A stretch of 39,488 nt of DNA from Agathobacter sp. (GTDB lineage Bacteria; Bacillota; Clostridia; Lachnospirales; Lachnospiraceae): the NCBI GenBank assembly GCA_022767075.1, contig JALEPP010000144.1:1-39488 (forward strand). Direction: 5' to 3'. Positions 1 to 8,040 of the stretch are shown piece after piece. A program made the translations under genes and the position numbers. Within the stretch, counting starts at the first letter, position 1. Each line of letters opens with the position of its first letter. The notes under the pieces were generated by a model that saw nothing but the letters and a program-made list of their open reading frames with translations, was not told the origin of the DNA and ran no database searches.

Positions 1-188
1 CCGGATTCTTTTAATTTCATCTTCTTTTTATCGATAATGAGCATAGATACCTGCTGTGCTGTTGCGGCCAGCTGTGCATCCTGTTCCTCCTTCTTTTTCT
101 GAGCCTTCTTTGAAAAGAAATATAATCCAATGGTCGCTGCCACAAGGACAACGGTAATAATTAATAATGCGATGGTCCATCCGTTCAT
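1..188 (-). CDS. Partial membrane-anchored protein of unknown function
   Basis: The gene runs off the left edge, so only the first 62 codons are present. The start is the ATG at 186-188, preceded by AAGGAGG about eight bases upstream. The N-terminus (MNGWTIALLIITVVLVAATI) is a single hydrophobic helix, followed by a Lys/Glu/Gln-rich stretch (SKKAQKKKEEQDAQ) and then SMLIIDKKKMKLKES. This suggests a bitopic protein with a cytoplasmic domain. The layout resembles small anchored proteins such as YajC, but the sequence is not YajC. I recognise it only as a type conserved in Lachnospiraceae and assign no function. Confidence 0.75.
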   Translation of the reverse strand, partial: MNGWTIALLIITVVLVAATIGLYFFSKKAQKKKEEQDAQLAATAQQVSMLIIDKKKMKLKES

Positions 189-235
189 GTCTCGCATCCT
201 CCTTCATTTTCATCTGCGTAATCAAACTGCATATG

Positions 236-264
236 ATTGTATCATTGATTTATGGAAAAATCAA
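236..264 (-). promoter_or_regulatory. SigA-type promoter of the left-edge membrane protein gene
   Basis: Read on the minus strand there is TTGATT (259-264), a 17-base spacer and TACAAT (236-241). It lies about 50 bases before the start codon at 188, so this gene probably has its own transcript, separate from the DUF1934 gene upstream. Confidence 0.55.
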
Positions 265-283
265 CGAAAACTGCAAGGGAAAA

Positions 284-727
284 CTATAAGGTTACCCTGC
301 TTCCCTTTGGTTGCACCATCAGTTGCAGGGAGCAGTCTGCCACATGCTGGCTGTTGAGCTCCATGCCATATTCCACCTTTGCCAAGATAAGCTCCTCCTT
401 CTCCTCTATCCGGACCCATCTTGCATCCACCCCGATTTCTAGACTTCCATATGGAGTGCGGTAATAGCTTACATTTTTCTTGTCCTTTTCAAAAAGGAGA
501 TGGGTGGTGGTCATTCCGGTTCGGTTTAGCTCTAAAAAGTTCTCGCAGAATTTCACACGGTTCTTGTCAGGCTCCTCTCCGTGTTCATTTTGCTCCTCAT
601 AAAGTACATAATGCTTTCCGTTCTTATAATAATACTGTCCAAATACAATGGTTTCTACCGGTTCCGGTTTCTCATCCCCAGGCTGTGCCTGAAGCCCCGA
701 TATGGTAATCAATACTTCTTTTGTCAT
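284..727 (-). CDS. DUF1934 (YwiB-like) beta-barrel protein
   Basis: The 147-residue protein has the features of the DUF1934 family, small calycin-like beta-barrel proteins of Firmicutes with unknown biochemical role. It opens with VLITISGLQ, has the YYYKNGKHYVLYEE segment, and then alternating beta strands (VSYYRTPYGSLEIGVDA) to the C-terminus. The length is normal for the family. The ATG at 727 is preceded by GGAGATAGATT. It lies 33 bases after spoIIR and is probably the last gene of the gerAA-gerAB/C-spoIIR transcript. No signal peptide is visible, so it is probably cytoplasmic. Confidence 0.75.
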   Translation of the reverse strand: MTKEVLITISGLQAQPGDEKPEPVETIVFGQYYYKNGKHYVLYEEQNEHGEEPDKNRVKFCENFLELNRTGMTTTHLLFEKDKKNVSYYRTPYGSLEIGVDARWVRIEEKEELILAKVEYGMELNSQHVADCSLQLMVQPKGSRVTL

Positions 728-760
728 AATCTATCTCCAAAATCCGTGATAGAATGCATT

Positions 761-1474
761 CTAACGTGTTTTCTCCAAGAAATCAAGGCACTTCCTGCCA
801 AGCTTCCACTGTAGCTTGACTTTTCCCGGCTGAAACACACTCTCATATTCCTCTTCGTCAAGCACTTCCTTGAGTTCCTGTCTCTCTTCCTCCTCAACCA
901 CCTCATACACCGCATTTTTAAAACACATATTGGGATAGAGCACGCACCACCAATTATGTCCTTTTCCCTGGCCGATGGTTACCTCCAGAGCCTGGTACTC
1001 CCCTGCCGGAAAACAATACGGACCATACTCCTTTTCCGGGAAATGTACCCTGGCAATTTGGGCGGTCACCTCATAATCGTACCCCTGCTGCTCAATGGTC
1101 TCCTTTGCCACAGCGGTCAGCTCCGGAATGGACTCTAGCACCACCTTTTTACATTCCTCCAGATTCGTCACCTCTGACATTTTCGGTGCAAGGTAGTTCC
1201 CTATGGCGTCTCTCACCTGTTCCTTCAGTTGCTGATCCTCGTTTCCATCGCTATTGGCAAGCACATGAAACCGAAGTACCTTTCGCGCGATTGCAGGCTG
1301 CAAATCCTCACTTGTTCTCACATTCTCCGCTATTTGAGGAACAAGCCCCAGAAAAAAGAAGAAAAGTACACAAAGTATCATCCTCTTTTCTCTTTTTCTC
1401 TCATTGCAATTTTTCCGGCTCATTTTCACAGGACCATCCTTTCCATTTCCTTTTCTAGTCCCATGATTTCCCAT
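761..1474 (-). CDS. spoIIR: Stage II sporulation protein R (SpoIIR)
   Basis: SpoIIR is the forespore-made signal that triggers SpoIIGA-dependent processing of pro-sigma-E in the mother cell. The protein has a basic N-terminus, one hydrophobic export segment (MILCVLFFFFLGLVP), and then the family core (RKVLRFHVLANSDGNEDQQL, VRDAIGNYL) and the conserved C-terminal stretch around GHNWWCVLYPNMCF. The length, 237 residues, is normal. The start is uncertain: the ATG at 1474 has a GGAAGTGA some 16 bases upstream, while an ATG 17 codons later also lacks an ideal site. It starts 10 bases after the germination fusion gene, indicating co-transcription. Confidence 0.9.
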   Translation of the reverse strand: MGNHGTRKGNGKDGPVKMSRKNCNERKREKRMILCVLFFFFLGLVPQIAENVRTSEDLQPAIARKVLRFHVLANSDGNEDQQLKEQVRDAIGNYLAPKMSEVTNLEECKKVVLESIPELTAVAKETIEQQGYDYEVTAQIARVHFPEKEYGPYCFPAGEYQALEVTIGQGKGHNWWCVLYPNMCFKNAVYEVVEEEERQELKEVLDEEEYESVFQPGKVKLQWKLGRKCLDFLEKTR

Positions 1475-1484
1475 TTTTTAGATT

Positions 1485-3068
1485 CTATTCACTTCCTATC
1501 CCATTTTCCTTCCAGTATCCTTGTTTCCGAAAAAGCCCGTTTGCTTCCCGGACCGGGATAAGTGTTCTTTCTTTCCATTTTTCCATTTTGATATAATGAG
1601 TAATAACAGGGATATCATCTTCGCTCTCCAAATACGGGAATAATAACGTCTTGTCCTGATTATCTGCCTCTGCAAGAAATCCTCCAATTGTAGGGAAGCC
1701 TTCTGGATTAATCTCCGGGTGATTCTCGAGCAAAAGCTCAATTCCCTCCGCTTCATCCAGATACTCTTTGGGCTCCTCTGCCACAAGGATATAGGTATTC
1801 CACGGCATATCCTTAAGCTTCGCCAGCTGCTCCGCCAGATAATCTAATTTCTCCGTGTCCGCAAACACATCCTGCTGGACCAATAAAATCTTTGTGTGAT
1901 TATAATCCGGAGTTTTTCCCAGATTTTCTCTTTTCTGTTCCTCCGAAAAAAAGAAATCTCCCTCCTCATTCACCCCAAGGCTCATAGGGAAAAAACGCTT
2001 CTCCAGTTCCACCGCTCCACATCCCGTACACAAAAGCAACACCAATGGTACCAACAATAAAAATGGTCCTGTGAGTATACGACCAGCTTCTCTCACCACA
2101 CTCTCCATCCTTTCATCTGCATACATCCAATACACAAGCAACAAAATCGATAGGCTCACGATTCCGGTGCCCTTTGGTTTTCCAAGCTTCTCATTGACCA
2201 GCATCACTGCCACATGGGACTGCAGCATCAATCGCATCAAAAGAGCAAAAAACCAGATTGCCATCAAAAGGGCATCTGTTCTCTTAAAGAACCCTCCCGT
2301 AATTTGAACGGAACTCATAATTTCAATGATGGGATCTCCAATCTCGTTCATGGCCTTTCTGCCAAAGCTTCCCAAAAGCACTCCATACGCCAAAACCACC
2401 AAAACCATGGATAACAGCAACGCATTTCTGGAAGCCTTCCTCATGCTGTCCTTCCCGGAAAAAGGAACCCACAGCATCCATATGGTGCTACCATATGTCA
2501 GAAAGATAAAAAAAGCCCTCTGTATGGTCTCTTTTAGATATCCCGTGGTGTGATTTGCTTCTGATACCGGTTGAAAAAGCGAAAAGTTATCCACATTTAT
2601 CCCTTTAATACTATAGATAAGAGCCAGTACAAAGGGGATAATCACCACCCAAAACAAAACCTCTGCCGCTCTTGCAAAAGGCTCCGCTCCTCCGGAGACT
2701 CCATAGGCTGCAATGCCCAGAATTAGCAGGATTACAACAATAATTGGCTCTCCCGCAATCAAGTGCTCCACCATCAGATTCGAGAAACTGAACAGTGTTA
2801 AACTTGACACCAGAACACTCTGAAGGATTATCCACATAAAAAGTGGAAAACTATGTGTATGATCTAAGGATATTCTTTTTTGAATCTGAGACAATCCCCA
2901 AAGATACAACCCCGTTGCTCCATATCCAAGGCCCAGTGCCAATAGATCAAAGCCCCCCGGAAGAGTCCCCACGGCCTTTGGTACCCACATGGTCGCACTT
3001 CCAAAGTATGCCAAAAACAATAATCGATATCCCTGTCTTTGGGATATCCTTTCATTGTTGGAAAACAT
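1485..3068 (-). CDS. GerAB-type germination permease fused to a GerAC N-terminal domain
   Basis: Residues 1 to about 345 form a multi-helix permease of the GerAB family (APC-like), the membrane subunit of nutrient germinant receptors. It keeps a family-like first helix (YFGSATMWVPKAVG) and the LMLQSHVAVMLV region. At about residues 335-351 the last helix runs into LLLCTGCG, which looks like a lipoprotein signal. It is followed by VELEKRFFPMSLGVN and KILLVQQDVFADTEKL, matching the start of GerAC lipoproteins. The C-terminal GerAC domain is absent: 527 residues here against about 365 plus 370 for separate proteins. The ATG at 3068 has AGAGGTGAG upstream, overlapping the gerAA stop; an in-frame start at 3092 is less likely. 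Confidence 0.85.
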   Translation of the reverse strand: MFSNNERISQRQGYRLLFLAYFGSATMWVPKAVGTLPGGFDLLALGLGYGATGLYLWGLSQIQKRISLDHTHSFPLFMWIILQSVLVSSLTLFSFSNLMVEHLIAGEPIIVVILLILGIAAYGVSGGAEPFARAAEVLFWVVIIPFVLALIYSIKGINVDNFSLFQPVSEANHTTGYLKETIQRAFFIFLTYGSTIWMLWVPFSGKDSMRKASRNALLLSMVLVVLAYGVLLGSFGRKAMNEIGDPIIEIMSSVQITGGFFKRTDALLMAIWFFALLMRLMLQSHVAVMLVNEKLGKPKGTGIVSLSILLLVYWMYADERMESVVREAGRILTGPFLLLVPLVLLLCTGCGAVELEKRFFPMSLGVNEEGDFFFSEEQKRENLGKTPDYNHTKILLVQQDVFADTEKLDYLAEQLAKLKDMPWNTYILVAEEPKEYLDEAEGIELLLENHPEINPEGFPTIGGFLAEADNQDKTLLFPYLESEDDIPVITHYIKMEKWKERTLIPVREANGLFRKQGYWKENGIGSE

Positions 3069-3075
3069 TAATTTC

Positions 3076-4593
3076 TCACCTCTTGCTATCAACTATTTTT
3101 TTCTTCTTTCGTCTCAACCGTACTCTTTGATTCCTTCTTGCGTAAATAGGCCTTACGGTATTTTTCTGAAGGGGATATCTCCACAGCGCATCCCTTTTAT
3201 CCAAGTCTCCGTTGATATCTCCTCCGGAAAAAGGAGTAAGGTATGGAATTCCAAAGCTTTTCAGTCCGGCTAAATGAAACAAAATAACCGTAATACACAC
3301 CAAAAAGCCGAAATAACCAAGCCATGCACTGGCAAAAATCACAAGAAATTTCAATACACGAAATGCATAGGCAAACTCTTCACTTGGTATGGCAAAGGAG
3401 CACAGTGCCGTAAAGGACACCAGAATCACCACAATGGGAGACACCAGATGCGCATCCACCGCAGCCTGGCCGATAATTAGGCCGCCTACAATACCAATGG
3501 TGCTCCCCATGGCGCCTGGCAATCTCACCCCAGCCTCACGCAATAATTCAAAGGATAACTCCATTAATAGCACCTCAAGAACGGTGGGAAATGGCACGCC
3601 CTCCCTTGCCTCCTGAAACGCCAAAAGCAAAGATGTGGGCAATATCTGGGTATGAAAATTGGTCAAGGCCAGGTAAAGCCCCGGCAATGTCATTGCAAAA
3701 AAGCTGCTGAAAAATCTAAGAATCCTGGCAAAGGTCGCCATATCCCACCGATTATAGTAGTCATCGGTGGTCTTTAAAAAGGAATTGTAATCGCAGGGAA
3801 GTATCAGTGCCACCGGAGAATTGTCCGACAGCACCACCACCCGTCCCTCCAGCAGGGAAAACGCCGCCTTATCCGGTCTCTGGGTAGTCTGAAACTGCGG
3901 AAACGGAGAGAGCCAGGATTCTTCTGCAAGCTGTTCGATGACACCGCTATCCAGCACCCCATCCACAAGGTACTCCTTCATTCTGCGGTCCAACTCTCTC
4001 ACCACAGACGGATAGGCCAAATCCTCAATGTAGAGCACATTGACCAGGGTATGGCTTCTCACGCCCATGGTATAGCTCTTCACCTTTACTCTGGTGGATC
4101 GCACCCTCTTTCTAACAAGCGCAACGTTTGTCTTCACCGATTCGCTAAAGCCCTCATTGGAGCCTCTCACCACCTTTTCCGATTCGCAGGAGGACACTCC
4201 GATTCCGGGAAAACCCTTATCGGATATTTTGATTCCGTAAGGAACTCCGTCCACAAACAAAATGGAATCCCCTGTAAGCATTCCCTGGGCAGCCTCTTCT
4301 ATATTGTCGTAGATACGGTAGTCCGAAATTCTTCCTTCATTTTCAAGGATGGCCTCAGATAGCTCCTGATTGGTGCCCTCCTTCTTCTCCAGCCACTCTA
4401 AAAACACGCCCACTGCGGTAGCTCCTAGATTGCCGGAGGCCAGCGTTACCTCCTCGTAAGCCAGAAATACCTTTCTGCCTCCTGACAGAGTGATATCTAT
4501 TTTCTTGATATCATCGCAGTTTTCATAGATTGCCTCGTATCTTTTCTTATTCTCTTCCAGCTTTTCGCTTACCGGATGAAAGTCGTCCTGCAT
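3076..4593 (-). CDS. GerAA-family spore germination protein
   Basis: This is the A subunit of a nutrient germinant receptor in the inner spore membrane (GerA/SpoVAF family). The N-terminal soluble half contains NKKRYEAIYENCDDIKKIDI and the conserved GVPYGIKIS/VVRGSNEGFSESVKTNVALVRKR block. The C-terminal half has several membrane helices, including PGLYLALTNFHTQILPTSLL and the conserved VPFPTVLEVLLMELSFELLREAGVRLP loop. I chose the ATG at 4593, with GGGAGGAATT before it, over an upstream in-frame TTG at 4665 with no usable ribosome site. It is the first gene of the operon with the gerAB/C fusion and spoIIR. The protein is 505 residues, a normal length. Confidence 0.92.
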   Translation of the reverse strand: MQDDFHPVSEKLEENKKRYEAIYENCDDIKKIDITLSGGRKVFLAYEEVTLASGNLGATAVGVFLEWLEKKEGTNQELSEAILENEGRISDYRIYDNIEEAAQGMLTGDSILFVDGVPYGIKISDKGFPGIGVSSCESEKVVRGSNEGFSESVKTNVALVRKRVRSTRVKVKSYTMGVRSHTLVNVLYIEDLAYPSVVRELDRRMKEYLVDGVLDSGVIEQLAEESWLSPFPQFQTTQRPDKAAFSLLEGRVVVLSDNSPVALILPCDYNSFLKTTDDYYNRWDMATFARILRFFSSFFAMTLPGLYLALTNFHTQILPTSLLLAFQEAREGVPFPTVLEVLLMELSFELLREAGVRLPGAMGSTIGIVGGLIIGQAAVDAHLVSPIVVILVSFTALCSFAIPSEEFAYAFRVLKFLVIFASAWLGYFGFLVCITVILFHLAGLKSFGIPYLTPFSGGDINGDLDKRDALWRYPLQKNTVRPIYARRNQRVRLRRKKKKIVDSKR

Positions 4594-4737
4594 AATTCCT
4601 CCCACTTGCATCATATCCTTTATTTGTTTCACACATTCCCATTCATTCGTTTTGTTTTGTGACAATTCCTATCAGACATCTGCCACTCCTTGCCCCTGTC
4701 CCACCAAGGCTTTTGCCTTTTTGATTCCTCCATGCAC

Positions 4738-4787
4738 AAAAAATGCACATAATAAAGTCAGACATACTGTCTGAATTTACTATGTGC
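4738..4787 (-). terminator. Intrinsic terminator after the GntR regulator
   Basis: A 20-base arm at 4768-4787 and its partner at 4745-4764 pair at 18 of 20 positions around a 3-base loop; one of the two exceptions is a G-U wobble on the minus transcript. On that strand the stem is followed by a run of six T (4738-4743). It separates the ispE-gntR transcript from gerAA. Confidence 0.8.
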
Positions 4788-4825
4788 AAACTTTTTCACA
4801 TCTATTCGATTTTTCCCGGGAATCT

Positions 4826-5500
4826 TTACTGCTGGGTGCGAATAATCTGGGTAACCGCCGTAGCCTGATTCTCCACGTGATCCCTCATTGCTTCTACCAC
4901 AAGCTCCTGATTGCGATCCTGTAGCGCCTTTAAGATTGTCTCATGCTCTTCAATCAGTCTCGGATATACCTCCACATTCTTCAGATATTCTACACGATAT
5001 CGATAAATCTGCTCTCTGAGGTTGTTGAGAAGGTTTACCAGTCTCACATTTCCGGTGGACTCATAGATTACATCGTGGAACTTCTCATCGTACATGGCAA
5101 TCTGTTTGATATCTGTGGTTTTGGTGCTTTCCTCGAAGGCATCCTTTACCTTGCTGAGAGTCTGAAGCTGTTCCTCCGTTATTTTGTTGCAGGCAATTTT
5201 TGCAGCAAGCTCATCCAACGCCTCTCGAACCTCAAGCACATCCTCCATATCCTTCACCGTCATCTTTGCCACTTCCGCACCCTTTCTCGGTATGGTAACA
5301 GCAAGTCCCTCTAACTCCAGCATTCGGATAGCCTCTCTGATCGGAGTACGGCTTACCCCAAGCTTAGATGCCAGCTGAAGCTCCATCAGTCTCTCTCCCG
5401 GCTTTAATTCTCCCTTTAAAATTGCTTCGCGAAGAGTATTATAAACCACATCTCTAAGTGGCAAATACGCATTTACTTCTAACTGTAAATCGTCTCTCAT
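4826..5500 (-). CDS. GntR-family transcriptional regulator with FCD (FadR-type) domain
   Basis: The N-terminal winged helix-turn-helix is clear (LREAILKGELKPGERL, LGVSRTPIREAIRML). The C-terminal FCD domain is all-helical and carries family metal/ligand histidines in EKFHDVIYE, HETILKAL and MRDHVEN. FCD regulators typically sense small carboxylates or sugar acids, but no catabolic gene is adjacent, so the ligand cannot be named. The gene follows ispE by 15 bases with AAAGGAG before its ATG. It is likely co-transcribed with ispE and may repress that promoter through the palindrome at 6444-6453. The length of 224 residues is normal. Confidence 0.92.
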   Translation of the reverse strand: MRDDLQLEVNAYLPLRDVVYNTLREAILKGELKPGERLMELQLASKLGVSRTPIREAIRMLELEGLAVTIPRKGAEVAKMTVKDMEDVLEVREALDELAAKIACNKITEEQLQTLSKVKDAFEESTKTTDIKQIAMYDEKFHDVIYESTGNVRLVNLLNNLREQIYRYRVEYLKNVEVYPRLIEEHETILKALQDRNQELVVEAMRDHVENQATAVTQIIRTQQ

Positions 5501-5515
5501 TTGTTGCAGACTCCT

Positions 5516-6391
5516 TTATTTTCTACGATTGTTGTAAATAGAGGTCAAGTAAACCTGACCCGCAAGACCTGACTTCTTCATAGCCTTGTAGGCTTCCTTT
5601 GCCACCGCTTCCTCCCGGAAAAGTCCAAACACAGTGGGTCCACTTCCGCTCATCATAGAGCCGGCAGCTCCATGCTCCATCATAAATTCCTTGATCTGTG
5701 CAATCACCGGATAATTTGGAATGGTCACTGTCTCTAAGACATTTCCCATTTTGTCACATACCCCTTTCAGATTCTTGGACTTAATCTCCGTAATCAATCC
5801 GTCGATGTCCGGATGGATGGTATTCTCATCCAATACCAGATTCTCATAGACAAATTTGGTGGATACAGAAATGGAAGGCTTTGCAATTAGCACCGGACAC
5901 TTAATCATAGGCGACAGGGAATGAAGCTCTTCCCCGATTCCCTCTGCCAGTGCAGTTCCTCTCATCAGGCAATACGGCACGTCGGCTCCAATCTTCACGC
6001 CTCGTTCCATCAGCTGCCCTCTGGAAAGTCCCAGTTCAAACAGCTGGTTCATCCCATAAAGCATGGCTGCCGCATCCGTACTTCCGCCGGCCATACCGGC
6101 TGCCACCGGAATCCGCTTCTGAAGATTCACAGACACACCAGTATCGATGCCAAACTCATCCATCAGAAGTTTACCCGCCTTGTACACCAGATTATTCTCG
6201 TTTACAGGCAAAAATGACAAATTGGTCTTCATGGATATCCCCGGTGTATGTGTCTTTTCAATTTTCAGTCGGTCATATAGATGGATGGTCTGCATAATCA
6301 TTCGAACCTCGTGATAACCATCCTCTCTTCTTCTTACTACGTCCAACCCTAAATTAATCTTGGCAAGGGCCTTCAGAGAAATCTCGTCCAT
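5516..6391 (-). CDS. ispE: 4-diphosphocytidyl-2-C-methyl-D-erythritol kinase (IspE)
   Basis: IspE phosphorylates CDP-methylerythritol in the MEP isoprenoid pathway. This is a GHMP kinase with the substrate-binding LKALAKINLGLDV at the N-terminus, the glycine-rich ATP loop VAAGMAGGSTDAAAML in the middle and SGSGPTVFGLF near the C-terminus. From the ATG at 6391 the protein has 291 residues, normal for the family, and GGGGA lies upstream. Two in-frame ATGs further upstream (6433, 6415) have no ribosome site. It is the first gene of a two-gene transcript with the GntR regulator. Confidence 0.93.
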   Translation of the reverse strand: MDEISLKALAKINLGLDVVRRREDGYHEVRMIMQTIHLYDRLKIEKTHTPGISMKTNLSFLPVNENNLVYKAGKLLMDEFGIDTGVSVNLQKRIPVAAGMAGGSTDAAAMLYGMNQLFELGLSRGQLMERGVKIGADVPYCLMRGTALAEGIGEELHSLSPMIKCPVLIAKPSISVSTKFVYENLVLDENTIHPDIDGLITEIKSKNLKGVCDKMGNVLETVTIPNYPVIAQIKEFMMEHGAAGSMMSGSGPTVFGLFREEAVAKEAYKAMKKSGLAGQVYLTSIYNNRRK

Positions 6392-6443
6392 ACCATATCC
6401 CCGTTTCACTTTCATTGGTGTCACATTGTACACACTCTGTATT

Positions 6444-6453
6444 TTGTATACAA
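6444..6453. promoter_or_regulatory. Candidate GntR-type operator at the ispE transcription start
   Basis: TTGTATACAA is a perfect 10-base palindrome of the kind bound by FadR-subfamily GntR regulators. It lies just downstream of the ispE -10 box, over the expected start site. A related half-symmetric TTGTACAC occurs about 19 bases further into the leader (6426-6433). Since the second gene of the transcript is itself a GntR/FCD regulator, autoregulation is a reasonable inference. Confidence 0.5.
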
Positions 6454-6454
6454 T

Positions 6455-6483
6455 ATTATATTAGAATCCTACCCAAAAATCAA
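6455..6483 (-). promoter_or_regulatory. SigA-type promoter of ispE-gntR
   Basis: On the minus strand there is TTGATT (6478-6483), a 17-base spacer and a perfect TATAAT (6455-6460). The leader to the ispE start codon is about 55 bases and contains the palindrome at 6444-6453. Confidence 0.65.
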
Positions 6484-6558
6484 TGTTCCCATGAGCCTAC
6501 GTGCAAAATAAAGGGAATTTTCTTCAAATAGGGCTTTATTTTTCCTAGGAAGTGGCGA

Positions 6559-6564
6559 TATAAT
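6559..6564 (+). promoter_or_regulatory. -10 box of the plus-strand gene at 6616
   Basis: A perfect TATAAT lies 51 bases before the start codon. The -35 region at 6536-6541 (TTATTT) is poor, so this promoter may need an activator. The overlapping GGCGATAT resembles a SigD -10 box, but no SigD -35 is present at the right distance. Confidence 0.45.
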
Positions 6565-6615
6565 TAATGTAACAATAGCACAGAAGGGATTCATAGCGTA
6601 CCAAGGAGGGTTATT

Positions 6616-7233
6616 ATGAGTACAAGTACTGTAAATGGCATTGGTGCTTATCAGGCAGCCAATACCTATGAGACCAAGAAAAAAGAGACAGACACCATAG
6701 TAGAAAGCCAAAAGGCCCAGTCCACTGCAACGTCCCAGAATTCATCCAGCGGATTTTCCGACACTGCAGCGGTATATGAGCCATCTTCCAAAATCGACCG
6801 TGTGGCCTTAGTGAGGCAGTTAAAGGCTGACAATCAGGCACAGATTGATTCCATGAAAAAAATGGCCATGGAAATGATCCAGGGCCAGGGGAATACTCTC
6901 GCTCAAAGCGACCAGATTTGGCGATTCTTAGCAGACGGTAAATTTACCGTGACAGAGGCCGCCAAAAAACAAGCCAAAGAAGCCATCTCCGAGGATGGAT
7001 ATTGGGGCGTCAAGCAGACCTCTGACCGTATTGTAGAGTTTGCAAAAGCATTGTCTGGTGGAGATGTATCCAAGGCCGATATGCTGTTTGAAGCCTTTAA
7101 AAAGGGTTATGCTCAGGCTACCAAGGCCTGGGGCAAGGAGCTGCCGGATATCTCCAGCCAGACCTATAAGGCCGTGGAGGAGAAATTCGCCGCTTGGAAG
7201 GAAGAGGCAGGCACCGATACCGTTACTGCTTAA
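6616..7233 (+). CDS. Conserved hypothetical protein, largely helical
   Basis: The 205-residue protein has no signal peptide or membrane segment. Residues 1-60 are low-complexity and Ser/Thr/Gln-rich. The remainder is predicted helical, with SDQIWRFLADGKFTVTEAAK, EDGYWGVKQTSDRIVEFAKAL and AFKKGYAQATKAWGKELPDI. The C-terminal pattern is reminiscent of bacterial proteins with AFKKG..A...WGG.LP.IS motifs, whose function I do not know. The ATG has a strong AAGGAGG ten bases upstream. It stands alone on the plus strand, divergent from ispE, and its last 11 bases overlap the end of the convergent zinc permease gene. Confidence 0.8.
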   Translation: MSTSTVNGIGAYQAANTYETKKKETDTIVESQKAQSTATSQNSSSGFSDTAAVYEPSSKIDRVALVRQLKADNQAQIDSMKKMAMEMIQGQGNTLAQSDQIWRFLADGKFTVTEAAKKQAKEAISEDGYWGVKQTSDRIVEFAKALSGGDVSKADMLFEAFKKGYAQATKAWGKELPDISSQTYKAVEEKFAAWKEEAGTDTVTA

Positions 7234-8035
7234 ATCTGCTTCCAAATAGATAGGTTGTAAAGAAAATCACCGACGCTAAGATAATAATCATGGGCCCTGT
7301 TGCCACATTGGTGTAGTAAGACACAAACAGTCCAAGGACACCTGAGAACATCGAGAAAATCACGCTGTACAGATGGTACTCCCGCATGTTCGTGGCAATA
7401 TTCCTACTGGAAGCCGCCGGCAAAATTAATAGTGCATTGATAATGAGAATTCCTACCCATTTGATGGAAAGCATTACCGTCAGTGCCACCAGCACTGCGA
7501 ATATGTTTTCATAGAATGCTACAGGAATTCTCTTACTTTTTGCCAAAGCTCTGTGAATGCTCATAGCATTGAGCTGATTAAAGGCCAACACCCAAAAGAG
7601 AAAGGTCACCGCAAAAATAATCACCAGAAAAATAATTTCTTTTCTGCTGATGCTTAACACATCGCCCACTAAGATACCTGAATACTTTCCGAAGTTTCCA
7701 TCCTTAGATAAAATTGCAAGTCCAATGGCAATGGAGCAGGAGGAAAATACCGAAATCAAAGTGTCGGTAGATAGTGTATTTTTGCTGGCAATATAATTCA
7801 AAAGCAGTGCAAACACAATAGCAAAAATAATCATAGACCAGGTGGTATCCCCAAGGCCGCACACCACACCCACTGCAATTCCGGTAAGGGCAGAGTGTCC
7901 AAGGGCATCCGAAAAGAATGCCATCTTTTTATTCACTACCATGGTTCCCATCATACCAAAAAGAGGGGTCATAATCAGAATGGCCACAAGGGCATTTCTC
8001 ATAAAACCAAAGCTCAACCAGTCCGTAAAGTTCAT
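7223..8035 (-). CDS. Zinc/manganese ABC transporter permease (ABC-3 family)
   Basis: This is the membrane subunit of a TroC/ZnuB/AdcB-type importer. It has about eight hydrophobic helices and family motifs: the N-terminal MRNALVAILIMTPLFGMMGT, the conserved FFSDALGHSALTGIAVG loop, and VAFYENIFAVLVALTVMLSIKWVGILIINALLILPAASSR in several helices. I chose the ATG at 8035 (AAGGAGG nine bases upstream), giving 270 residues, normal length. It starts five bases after the ATPase gene stop. Its C-terminal codons overlap the end of the convergent gene at 6616-7233 by 11 bases. Confidence 0.9.
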   Translation of the reverse strand: MNFTDWLSFGFMRNALVAILIMTPLFGMMGTMVVNKKMAFFSDALGHSALTGIAVGVVCGLGDTTWSMIIFAIVFALLLNYIASKNTLSTDTLISVFSSCSIAIGLAILSKDGNFGKYSGILVGDVLSISRKEIIFLVIIFAVTFLFWVLAFNQLNAMSIHRALAKSKRIPVAFYENIFAVLVALTVMLSIKWVGILIINALLILPAASSRNIATNMREYHLYSVIFSMFSGVLGLFVSYYTNVATGPMIIILASVIFFTTYLFGSRFKQ

Positions 8036-8040
8036 GCCTA

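Noticed and set aside
28-225. 65-residue minus-strand frame at the left edge
   Set aside because: A different frame starting at 188 has an excellent RBS, a proper membrane helix and continues through the window edge; the 65-residue frame is its shadow.
4738-4787. Long inverted repeat as a GntR operator
   Set aside because: It lies downstream of the regulator gene and is followed by a T-run on the coding strand, so it reads as a terminator.
6536-6564. SigD (motility) promoter before the gene at 6616, from GGCGATAT
   Set aside because: No TAAA-type -35 lies 15-16 bases upstream; the overlapping TATAAT explains the site better.
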